Origin: Candidatus Nanopelagicales bacterium
GTDB taxonomy: Bacteria; Actinomycetota; Actinomycetes; S36-B12
Assembly (NCBI GenBank): GCA_018402235.1
Contig: JAGYJJ010000004.1
Location: 1,013,256-1,077,255 of the forward strand
Reading direction: 5' to 3'
Length of the DNA stretch: 64,000 bases
The position numbers and the translations under genes were made by a program. Positions 57,126-64,000 of the stretch are shown here, piece by piece (position 1 is the stretch's first letter; each line of letters starts with the position of its first letter). The notes below the pieces were generated by a model, which did not search any database, had not been told where the DNA came from, and saw only the letters and a program-made list of their open reading frames with translations.

Positions 57126-57385
57126 CCGCACCGTTTGATCCAACACCGCGCCCGGCTCTGCGCAAGGCAGCCGACTCCGATGTGCACCCGACCACACATG
57201 CGTCGTCGTTGTCTTCATCATCAACCGGCGACTCAGTTTTGGGCGGCAAGGAAGTTGAGTTAGCGATCCGACTTCCCAAGAAGCTTCGCAAGGAACTCAA
57301 GAAGGCTGCTCGCGACGGCGGCCTTTCGATAGATCAACTTGCGACGATCGCTCTCGCTGCGGAAGTGCATAGGCGGAGCAACTAG
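57122..57385 (+). CDS. Small RHH-like partner of ParA
   Basis: 87 aa. Disordered Ser-rich N-terminus (about residues 1-40), then a putative ribbon-helix-helix: VELAIRLPKKLRKELKKAAR (strand and first helix) and LSIDQLATIALAAEVHRR (second helix). A DNA-binding partner for the ParA-like ATPase, comparable in layout to ParG/omega proteins of plasmids. Stop overlaps the converging pdxH stop by four bases. The precise role is unknown. Confidence 0.7.
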   Translation: MTAPFDPTPRPALRKAADSDVHPTTHASSLSSSSTGDSVLGGKEVELAIRLPKKLRKELKKAARDGGLSIDQLATIALAAEVHRRSN

Positions 57386-58098
57386 GGCGCAAGCCGTTCG
57401 ATGGTCCATGCGCTCGAATCATCCAATAACCCCGCCCCGCGATAACGCAATCGATCATGCAGGCGCGAGGGACGTCCTTGCCAGAACTCGATAGTGACCG
57501 GACGAAGCAGCCAACCGCCCCAGAAATCCGGCAAAGGTACGTCTGATCCCGGCGGATACTTTTCGTGCAGTTCACGCCACTGCCTATCCAAAGGTTCACG
57601 CGACTCGATGACCGTGGATTGAGCACTCACCCAGGCGCCGAGTTGCGACTCATGCGGCCTGCTGCGGAAGTACTCCAGTACCTCCTCGCGACCGAGTTCC
57701 TCCACATCCCCGACCACCACCACCTGACGGTGCATGACAAACCACGGGAAGGTCACCGAGGCATGCGGGTTGGCACGCAATTCACGCGACTTACGCGAGT
57801 CCAGGTTGGTGAAGAAGGACAGGCCGCGTTGATCAGCACCCTTGAGCAGCACGGTACGCGAGCTCGGATAACCATCGGCGTTGGCTGTGGCCAGAACCAT
57901 GGCATTGGGTTCCACCACCAATTCGCTGGCCACCGCTTCGTTGAACCAGGTTCGGAACTGAGTCAACGGGTCCTGGACCAGGTCTTCAGGCGTCAGAGTT
58001 CCTTCTGCGTAGGTAACGCGGAGATCGGCCACCCCATCCAGACCCGTGGGCTCGGATCCAGACGCCACATCCCGGTTAGCCAGCCCCTCATTTGCCAT
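57382..58098 (-). CDS. pdxH: Pyridoxamine 5'-phosphate oxidase
   Basis: 238 aa. FMN-binding split barrel: AMVLATANADGYPSSRTVLL, GLSFFTNLDSRKSRELRANP (FMN phosphate loop), SQLGAWVSAQS and the C-terminal FWQGRPSRLHDRLRYRG. Oxidises pyridoxamine or pyridoxine phosphate to PLP. Divergent from citrate synthase, 59 bases apart. PLP is the cofactor of serC two genes away. Confidence 0.95.
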   Translation of the reverse strand: MANEGLANRDVASGSEPTGLDGVADLRVTYAEGTLTPEDLVQDPLTQFRTWFNEAVASELVVEPNAMVLATANADGYPSSRTVLLKGADQRGLSFFTNLDSRKSRELRANPHASVTFPWFVMHRQVVVVGDVEELGREEVLEYFRSRPHESQLGAWVSAQSTVIESREPLDRQWRELHEKYPPGSDVPLPDFWGGWLLRPVTIEFWQGRPSRLHDRLRYRGAGLLDDSSAWTIERLAP

Positions 58099-58157
58099 GC
58101 CCTGATTCCACCACGAACCACTCGGTGTTGAATGTTGCCCCTGATTGGGGAGGCATC

Positions 58158-59282
58158 ATGCGGGAGTTCATACCAGGCCTTGAGGGTGTCGTTGCGTTCG
58201 AAACCCAGATAGCCGAGCCCGACAAGGACGGCGGCGCGCTGCGCTACCGCGGGGTGGATATCGAGGATCTCGTTGGCAAGGTCTCGTTCGGAAATGTTTG
58301 GGGACTCCTGGTGGACGGGGAGTTCAACGCGGGCATCCCACCCGCCGAGCCCTTTCCCATTCCCATCCACTCTGGAGATATCCGAGTGGATGTGCAATCG
58401 GCCATCGCGATGCTCGCACCGGCATGGGGATTGCAGCCGATTTTGGATATCGACGACGAAACCGCGAGAGAGAACCTGGCCCACGTGTCGGTCATGGCCC
58501 TGTCCTTCGTTGCGCAATCAGCACGCGGACTGGGCCTTCCCATGGTTCCGCAGGCGGAGATTGACCAGGCAAACACCATCGTTGAACGATTCATGATCCG
58601 CTGGCGCGGAGAGCCCGATCCCCGCCACGTCCGGGCGGTCGACTCCTACTTCGTTGCCGCCGCCGAGCACGGACTCAACTCATCGACACTCACGGCCCGA
58701 GTCAGTGCCTCGACAGGAACGGACGTTGCGGCCGCGATCTCTGGTGCAATCGGAACATTGAGCGGCCCGCTGCACGGTGGTGCGCCTGCGCGCGTGCTGT
58801 CGATGATCGAGGCCGTTGAGCAAACCGAGGACCCAGGTGCATACGTGCGCCAAACTTTGGATTCCGGCCGCCGACTCATGGGCTTCGGCCACCGGGTATA
58901 CCGGGCCGAGGATCCCCGGGCCCGGGTGCTGCGAGAGGTAGCCCGCGACTTAGATGCGCCAAGGTACGAAGTAGCTGTGGCTTTAGAGCAAGCAGCCCTC
59001 GAGGAACTCCGCAATCGTCGCCCGGACCGGATCTTGGAAACGAATGTCGAGTTCTGGTCTGCAGTGATCTTGGACTTCGCAGACGTGCCACCGAAGATGT
59101 TCACGTCCATGTTCACCTGTGCGCGCATCGCCGGGTGGAGCGCACACATCCTCGAGCAAAAGCGCACCGGTCGGCTCATTCGACCGTCAGCTCGTTACGT
59201 GGGCCCGCGTCCTCGCCGTCCCAATCAAGTGCCCGGATGGGATGCGGACATGGTTCGACCCTCCTGGCTCATCGAGGGCTAG
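58158..59282 (+). CDS. citA: Citrate synthase (CitA type)
   Basis: 374 aa from ATG at 58158 with GGGGAGG upstream. Catalytic His in GTLSGPLHGGAPARVLSM and GFGHRVYRAEDPRARVL, catalytic Asp in SAVILDFADVPPKMF. N-terminal FETQIAEPDKDGGALRYRGV is typical of the short gram-positive type. Condenses oxaloacetate and acetyl-CoA. Resembles Rv0889c (CitA) by length and by its neighbour serC. Confidence 0.93.
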   Translation: MREFIPGLEGVVAFETQIAEPDKDGGALRYRGVDIEDLVGKVSFGNVWGLLVDGEFNAGIPPAEPFPIPIHSGDIRVDVQSAIAMLAPAWGLQPILDIDDETARENLAHVSVMALSFVAQSARGLGLPMVPQAEIDQANTIVERFMIRWRGEPDPRHVRAVDSYFVAAAEHGLNSSTLTARVSASTGTDVAAAISGAIGTLSGPLHGGAPARVLSMIEAVEQTEDPGAYVRQTLDSGRRLMGFGHRVYRAEDPRARVLREVARDLDAPRYEVAVALEQAALEELRNRRPDRILETNVEFWSAVILDFADVPPKMFTSMFTCARIAGWSAHILEQKRTGRLIRPSARYVGPRPRRPNQVPGWDADMVRPSWLIEG

Positions 59283-59353
59283 CCCACCGCGACGCCTTGC
59301 GGTCGCGGGCGCGATACTGGGAATCCCTTTCAACCTTCAGGAGTCACGCCACC

Positions 59354-60478
59354 GTGTCCGAGGACATCCGCATTCCCACTGAACTGCTCCCCACCGACGG
59401 CCGCTTCGGTGCCGGGCCATCCAAGGTCCGCCACGAGCAGGTCCAGGCGCTCGAGAAAGTGTGGAAGTCCTACCTGGGCACCTCACACCGACAAAAGGCC
59501 GTCAAATCCGAGGTTGGTCGGCTTCGCACCGGCCTGCGCTCGCTGTTCTCCTTACCAGAGGACTACGAGGTCGTCTTGGGCAATGGTGGCTCCACCGCTT
59601 TTTGGGACGTCGCGAACTTCAGCTTGATCGAGGATCGTGCGCAGTTCCTCTCATTCGGAGAATTCGGAGCGAAATTTGCGTCCGGAGCGAAGAAGGCCCC
59701 GCAACTTGGGGAGCCGACGATCATCGTCGCAGAGCCGGGAAGTGCGCCGGCGTTTTCGGCGGAGGCCGGCATCGACTCCTACTGCTCGCCGCACAACGAA
59801 ACCTCCACGGGCGTGGTGGTCCAGCCCAAGCGGGTCGACGGATCGGACGCCGGCGCGCTCATGCTCGTCGACGCAACCTCCGCCGCCGGTGGCCTGACAG
59901 TGGACCCAACCCAGTTCGACACCTACTACTTCGCTCCGCAAAAGTCGTTTGGTTCCGACGGTGGGCTGTGGATCGCATTGATGTCCCCGGCTGCTCTCGA
60001 GCGCTCGGCACGTATCAAGGCATCCGGGCGTTGGATTCCGGACTTCTTGGATCTCGAGACCGCGGTCGATAACTCCAAGAAGGATCAGACCTACAACACG
60101 CCCGCTCTGGCCACCATCTTCTTGATGGCCGAGCAGGTCGACTGGTTCAACGGCAACGGTGGATTGGACTGGTGCACGTCCCGCACCGCAGAGTCCTCGG
60201 GGATCTTGTACACGTGGGCCGAGAACTCACCCTTTGCCACCCCATTCGTGACCGAACCAGCCAATCGATCAGCTGTTGTCGTGACCATCGATATCGACCA
60301 CTCCATCGACGCCACGCAGATCACCAGCACCCTGCGTGCAAACGGGATCGTCGATACCGAGCCCTATCGCAAACTCGGCCGTAATCAACTGCGCATCGCA
60401 GTGTTCCCCGCCGTGGAGCCCGATGACGTCCGAGCCCTCGTCGGCTGCTTGGACTACGTCATCTCGCAGCTGACGTGA
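59354..60478 (+). CDS. serC: Phosphoserine aminotransferase
   Basis: 374 aa from a GTG at 59354. Class V aminotransferase: FGAGPSKVRHEQVQALEKVW, VVLGNGGSTAFWD, LVDATSAAGGLTVDPTQFD (PLP Asp), and the PLP lysine in YYFAPQKSFGSDGGLW. Actinobacterial SerC type, as Rv0884c. Converts 3-phosphohydroxypyruvate to phosphoserine for serine synthesis. Stop overlaps the MFS start as GTGA. Confidence 0.94.
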   Translation: MSEDIRIPTELLPTDGRFGAGPSKVRHEQVQALEKVWKSYLGTSHRQKAVKSEVGRLRTGLRSLFSLPEDYEVVLGNGGSTAFWDVANFSLIEDRAQFLSFGEFGAKFASGAKKAPQLGEPTIIVAEPGSAPAFSAEAGIDSYCSPHNETSTGVVVQPKRVDGSDAGALMLVDATSAAGGLTVDPTQFDTYYFAPQKSFGSDGGLWIALMSPAALERSARIKASGRWIPDFLDLETAVDNSKKDQTYNTPALATIFLMAEQVDWFNGNGGLDWCTSRTAESSGILYTWAENSPFATPFVTEPANRSAVVVTIDIDHSIDATQITSTLRANGIVDTEPYRKLGRNQLRIAVFPAVEPDDVRALVGCLDYVISQLT

Positions 60479-61681
60479 GTGGGTCGTCGCCCGATACAGG
60501 GCGTCGACCGGTACTCGATCGGATAACGTGGATTAGCTACACCCAAATCTCGCTGCTTCGCCTTTTTTCTCTACGGCTTCGGTGCAACACAAGCACTGCT
60601 ACGAGATGAGCAAGGGACCTCGCGCACGATCGCCTCTTTGCATGCGACGGTCTTTGCCGTTGCGAATATCGTCATGGGTCTGATGGTGCCTAGGCTCATC
60701 GCACGATGGGGACGCGGGCGCGTTATCCGCTACGCGATCATCGTGATGTGCATAGGAATCGTCGTCTACACAGCACCGTTCGGGCTTGCAGCAAGCCTGA
60801 CCGGAACGGCAATCGTCGCTGGTAGCGGTGTCACGCTGATCGCAACGGTCAATGCATTCATCTTCGCCTACCAAGGTCCCGCGGGACCAGCAGCAATTAC
60901 TCAGGCGAACGCACTCGCTGCACTCTTCGGTTTTGCAGTTCCGCTGGTGATCGGCACCACCACAGCACTGGCCGTCGGTTGGCGCTCCGGCCTATGGGCT
61001 CTCATCGTGGCTCTCATCGTCTCCGAGATCTTGCGTAGTCGTAACGAAGAAACACCCGAAGTAGTCCGTGCAGAGTTCCCCACCGAATCGCATCCGGTCC
61101 GCGAAGAGAAGGTGCAGATGCCGCGCCCGTTCTGGTGGTCGCTTAGCGTGGTGGGACTGCTGCTGGCCACCGAGTTCACCCTCACCCTGTGGAGTGCGGA
61201 CCTTTTGCGTGAGCGAGCCGGGCTCGGCGCGGCAGCTGCCGCTGCCTCTTTGGCCGCCGTCACCGGAGGGATGTTCCTCGGGCGTCTTTACGGCAGCAGA
61301 CTGGCACGGACGTGGAACGTCGATCGCCTTTTGACCGCATCGATCCTGATTGCGCTTGCCGGCTTCACAGTTGCTTGGCTGTCCACGATCACCTGGGTCA
61401 TCCTGGTCTCGTTGTTCGTTGTCGGACTGGGGTTGTCGGTTCAGTGGCCGATCGGTGTCTCACGCGCGGTAGCCAGTTCCGGAGGCCTCATCGACAAGGC
61501 ATCGGGGCTCTCATCGGTAGCGGCCGGGGCTGCCGGTGGTGTTGCACCCTTCATCCTCGGCGCACTCTCGGACACGATCGGCCTGCATTTCGCCTTCTTG
61601 ATCGTCCCGGTCTTGCTCACCACAGCATTGATTGTGATCATCGCCAAGCCTGTCCGATCCAACGAACCGATCGTCGGCTAA
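60475..61681 (+). CDS. Major facilitator superfamily transporter, frameshifted near the start
   Basis: 401 aa when restored. GTG at 60475 overlaps the serC stop; its frame reads GRRPVLDRITWISYTQISLL and then breaks. One extra C at 60559 (CTT-C-GCC) separates it from AFFLYGFGATQALLRDEQGT in the next frame, where the rest of the protein continues to 61681. Twelve hydrophobic segments; RIGRWGRGRVIRYA-type loop 2-3 motif (LIARWGRGRVIRYAI). The first ATG or GTG after the break (60638) would lose the first helix. Substrate unknown; no drug-class motif is decisive. Confidence 0.82.
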
Positions 61682-61685
61682 CCCG

Positions 61686-61770
61686 CGAACCTCCCCGCCT
61701 GGACCCGCGAACCTCCCCGCGTGGACCGTCGAACCTCCCCGCGTGGACCGTCGAACCTCCCCGCGTGGAC
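61686..61770. repeat. 22-base tandem repeat, 3.9 copies, between convergent genes
   Basis: Units start at 61686, 61708, 61730 and 61752 with the pattern CGAACCTCCCCGCGTGGACC followed by two bases; copies differ at one to three positions. It fills the space between the MFS stop and the stop of the secreted protein at 61771. The unit contains CGCG at both ends of CCTCCC; no T-run, so a classical terminator is not evident. Confidence 0.85.
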
Positions 61771-62625
61771 CTAGCCGGCCAAGTGGTCCGGCGGCCGCAG
61801 GGATGCAAGCACCCACCACGGAAGCTCCACCTGCAGCAACCGAGGGTCCTTTTCGCTAGCAATAAACACACCTCGCCCATCCGAGGTCCAGGTGATCGCC
61901 TCACCTTGGACCTGGGCTGGTAATGCCAACGTCGCAATGCGTCGACCGGGCGGTAGCCCCTGAAAAACGTGGGCATCAAGGTAATCGCGCAACACGTACC
62001 CGATTCCCGAAGGGTGAATGGCACCGTCGGTGATCAGCGAACCAACTCCAGCCACCCTGTCGGCGATGGCAACACCCTTCGTAAGTGGAACTGTGTACAA
62101 CCCGCCCGACGCCAGTTGCCATGTCGCCACCCATACCCGCCCGCCATCGACCATCAGCGTCTCGGCGTTATGCGGACGATCGGGATAGGTGAAGCGCCAC
62201 TGCCGGGCTGGTCGTGTTCGCAACCCCAACTTCTTGGGCTCACGCACTCGATAAATACTGACGTTAGGCCATGAGTCACGGTTATCACCGATGTCGCCCA
62301 CCCACAGGACCGGTCGTCCCTTGTCATCAAAGCTGCTGGCAAGCCCTTCAAAGTCGCGAGCCTGCACACCCCGCAAGCGCAACTCGCTAACCGTTGCGCA
62401 TGTTCGACTGTCAATTCCGTAGAGCACCGCGTCGTCGCCGGAATCGTTGTGGACCCAAATCACATCGGCATGCTGCAGAGACCGCGCCATTCCACTGATC
62501 TCGATCAGGCGAGGATCGGCGAAACGACACACTTCGCGCCATTCGACCGATGCTGCTGCGGGCGCCGTGAGAGATGACAGAAGAACACCGCAGGACACAA
62601 GTGTCGCCAAGAGGGTGCGGATCAA
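61771..62625 (-). CDS. Secreted beta-propeller-like protein
   Basis: 284 aa from a TTG at 62625 that overlaps the upstream stop as TTGA. Signal peptide (LLATLVSCGVLLSSLTAPAAA). Repeated beta segments: VIWVHNDSGDDAVLYGIDSR, VLWVGDIGDNRDSWPNVSIY, VWVATWQLASGGLYTVPLTK, GVFIASEKDPRLLQVELPWW, typical of a propeller of esterase- or phytase-like type. The WVGDIGDNR motif is shared with a group of uncharacterised actinobacterial proteins. No catalytic residues can be named. Confidence 0.7.
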   Translation of the reverse strand: MIRTLLATLVSCGVLLSSLTAPAAASVEWREVCRFADPRLIEISGMARSLQHADVIWVHNDSGDDAVLYGIDSRTCATVSELRLRGVQARDFEGLASSFDDKGRPVLWVGDIGDNRDSWPNVSIYRVREPKKLGLRTRPARQWRFTYPDRPHNAETLMVDGGRVWVATWQLASGGLYTVPLTKGVAIADRVAGVGSLITDGAIHPSGIGYVLRDYLDAHVFQGLPPGRRIATLALPAQVQGEAITWTSDGRGVFIASEKDPRLLQVELPWWVLASLRPPDHLAG

Positions 62626-62741
62626 TTCGACACGATCGCAGCGACGAAAACGACCACAACGGCACCAAAGAGAACTGCCAGCGTGAGGAAGCGGCGGGTT
62701 CGAGGGTCCACGTCCTCCAGCCTACGAGCGCCCCGGTCCAT
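62622..62741 (-). CDS. 39-aa single-helix membrane protein
   Basis: ATG at 62741, stop TGA at 62622-62624. Cytosolic basic start (RGARRLEDVDPRTRRF) and one hydrophobic helix (LTLAVLFGAVVVVFVAAIVS). Coupled to the secreted propeller-like gene by a 4-base overlap, so it is probably translated and may help its partner at the membrane. No family recognised. Divergent from the DUF2530 gene, 19 bases apart. Confidence 0.6.
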   Translation of the reverse strand: MDRGARRLEDVDPRTRRFLTLAVLFGAVVVVFVAAIVSN

Positions 62742-62760
62742 ACTTGCCAAGGGAGGAACC

Positions 62761-62994
62761 ATGAAGTCAAGTGCTCGCGTGAGTGATCAGACCGCCATCC
62801 CCGCAGTTCTCGTGGGTACCGCAGTTTGGCTCGTCGTACTTGTCGTGTTGACGATCGCCGTAGGAATAGATGCGCCGACGACCGGCGTGTGGTGGTGGGG
62901 CGTGAGTGTGGTCGGCTCAGTAAGTGGCCTGATCGGGTTGGTCTTCCTTCGTTGGCGTCGTTCCCGGCTCATCAGCGGCGGAGTCGTGAACTAG
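62761..62994 (+). CDS. DUF2530 membrane protein
   Basis: 77 aa from ATG at 62761 with GGGAGGAACC upstream. Two membrane helices (VLVGTAVWLVVLVVLTIAVG and WWWGVSVVGSVSGLIGLVFL) and a basic end (RWRRSRL). Matches the actinobacterial DUF2530 family (Rv0882 type), usually next to DUF3027 as here. Function unknown. Confidence 0.8.
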   Translation: MKSSARVSDQTAIPAVLVGTAVWLVVLVVLTIAVGIDAPTTGVWWWGVSVVGSVSGLIGLVFLRWRRSRLISGGVVN

Positions 62995-63009
62995 CCGAAA
63001 CTGCGGCTC

Positions 63010-63762
63010 CTACAGGTCGGCGCCGGCGGAGTCGGGTTCGACTACCTCTGAATGCGCTCCACACCCGAACGCCAAAGACACCAACCGCCCATCGGCGGGT
63101 GAGAACTCGTTCGCGCACACGCCGAATGCGCGTGACAGTGGTCCGGAGACGTGAATCAAGAAACCGCATGTTGCACACGCTTTGGCAGCCGCCTCTGCCA
63201 TCGCCGCACCAGGTCCGAACTCCCCACCATCCCAGCGATCGGCCGCAACGTCACGACCGTCGACGGACAACACACGAGTGCGACCAAGTCCAACTTCCCA
63301 TCCCGTCCAACCACGTGGCTCATCGCGATCGATGATGGTGTCGATCTCATCAGCGCCGGTGAGTCCGGCCGCAAGCCGCGCATCATCCGCCGGCGTGAGC
63401 AGCACATCTCCTACTCCCAGATCCCCCGGGCGGATTCGATCGCTCCAGGGAATCCACTCAGGCGCACGAAGTGAGTCAGGGCCCGGGAGCAGCACGATCT
63501 CGCAGACAGACGGGGCTTTCGAGCGCGGCGCTCGGGCAACGGTGACCGCCCAGCGCCATCCCACATAGGCAGGATCGGTGCACGCGAATGAATGGGTGCC
63601 CAACCGCTCGCCGTCCATGACGAAACCAGCGTGTTCGCCGACGATCGCCGGTCCGACGTCGTCGGTGACCGCATCGTGCGCCAGGTCGCGCGCCTCCCGC
63701 AGCACGGCGTCCTCCTTGGGAACGTCCTTGCTGGCAACGGAACTACTGCCCTGGCCGGTCAT
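63010..63762 (-). CDS. DUF3027 family protein
   Basis: 250 aa from ATG at 63762 (GTG at 63768 possible). Family features: AVTDDVGPAIVGEHAGFVMD, WAVTVARAPRSKAPSVCEIV and a CATCGF pair followed by CANEFSPADGRLV and CGAHSE, four cysteines that may bind zinc. Equivalent to Rv0883c. Function unknown. Divergent from the lipoprotein at 63832. Confidence 0.85.
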   Translation of the reverse strand: MTGQGSSSVASKDVPKEDAVLREARDLAHDAVTDDVGPAIVGEHAGFVMDGERLGTHSFACTDPAYVGWRWAVTVARAPRSKAPSVCEIVLLPGPDSLRAPEWIPWSDRIRPGDLGVGDVLLTPADDARLAAGLTGADEIDTIIDRDEPRGWTGWEVGLGRTRVLSVDGRDVAADRWDGGEFGPGAAMAEAAAKACATCGFLIHVSGPLSRAFGVCANEFSPADGRLVSLAFGCGAHSEVVEPDSAGADL

Positions 63763-63831
63763 CGACACGGAATGATTGTGGACCACCCTGCGACTGGGTA
63801 GCTCCTCGGGTGGCCCGGTACTGTCAGATTC

Positions 63832-64000
63832 ATGCCCTCTTCGCTCGTTGCCCGCCGCTCCCACCTGGCCGGTGCTGCCGCCCTGGGCGCTGCCGCCGTT
63901 CTCCTACTCAGTGGTTGCGAGAAGCCCGCGCCGGGTGTCTCTGTCTTCTCCGGAACCTCCACCGAGTACCGGACGGCCGTGTGCTGGGCCTTCGAGATCC
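63832..64000 (+). CDS. Lipoprotein, DUF2771-like (runs off the right edge)
   Basis: ATG at 63832, open to the end of the window (56 codons). Twin-basic start (SLVARRSHLAG), hydrophobic stretch and lipobox LLLSGCEKP; then PGVSVFSGTSTEYRTAVCW, which resembles the DUF2771 lipoproteins often found beside DUF3027. Too short to be sure. Confidence 0.55.
   Translation, partial: MPSSLVARRSHLAGAAALGAAAVLLLSGCEKPAPGVSVFSGTSTEYRTAVCWAFEI

Noticed and set aside
61686-61770. CRISPR array
   Set aside because: Repeats are contiguous 22-mers without spacers and no cas genes are present.

Overview
The window is a stretch of the chromosome of a GC-rich actinobacterium. The evidence is a WhiB regulator, a MarP-type periplasmic protease, a topA-tmk-holB cluster, a Tad/Flp pilus locus with DUF4244, MmpS-like, DUF2530 and DUF3027 proteins, many GTG starts and dense 4-base stop/start overlaps. 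Gene order from about 10 to 44 kb follows, with gaps, the Mycobacterium tuberculosis order Rv3644c to Rv3683 (holB, topA, helicase, tad genes, HAD phosphatase, Fic-like protein, acs, marP, Nudix, TlpA, crp, MBL, RidA, DUF4177, two ArsA-like ATPases, whiB4, ponA2, metallophosphatase). Asd/ask recall Rv3708c/Rv3709c, the FAD enzyme/methyltransferase pair recalls Rv3719/Rv3720, and the right end recalls Rv0882 to Rv0889c. The gene content does not let me name a family or genus.

Layout. 1-5.6 kb: accessory region with a truncated lipase, three small secreted or anchored proteins including a frameshifted MmpS, a secreted solute-binding protein fused to an NTF2-like domain, a MarC remnant and a coupled small ORF/nucleotidyltransferase pair. 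5.6-8.6 kb: tRNA-Thr and the csoR-copZ-copA copper operon with its operator. 8.6-20.8 kb: secreted peptidase, PspM-like protein, holB/tmk/topA, proton pyrophosphatase, STAS protein, MrfA-like helicase. 20.8-25.5 kb: Tad pilus locus. 25.6-28.3 kb: HAD phosphatase and Fic-like gene, convergent, with a palindrome-bounded endonuclease cassette between them. 28.4-44 kb: acs, the marP/Nudix/TlpA operon, Crp, the MBL/Nudix/RidA/DUF4177 operon, ArsA pair, WhiB, class A PBP, YqeY, metallophosphatase. 44-48 kb: VapBC, tRNA-Pro, sulfotransferase, ask-asd. 48-54.9 kb: membrane proteins, the 10-methyl fatty acid gene pair, an atypical SDR, IdeR-type regulator, SbtA/SbtB bicarbonate module. 54.9-64 kb: photolyase, a small ParA/RHH pair, pdxH, citrate synthase, serC, MFS transporter, DUF2530, DUF3027.

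Two points affect how the window should be read. First, at least ten conserved genes, including aspartokinase, are each broken by a single extra or missing base and rejoin perfectly when it is corrected. This looks like consensus error rather than gene decay, so these are annotated as full-length genes with a frameshift. Second, the cassette at about 26.4-27.6 kb is the best candidate for an undescribed system: an AbiEi/DUF559 (Vsr-like) endonuclease gene lies between two nearly identical 50-base imperfect palindromes and an exact 23-base direct repeat, between two genes that are neighbours in related genomes.
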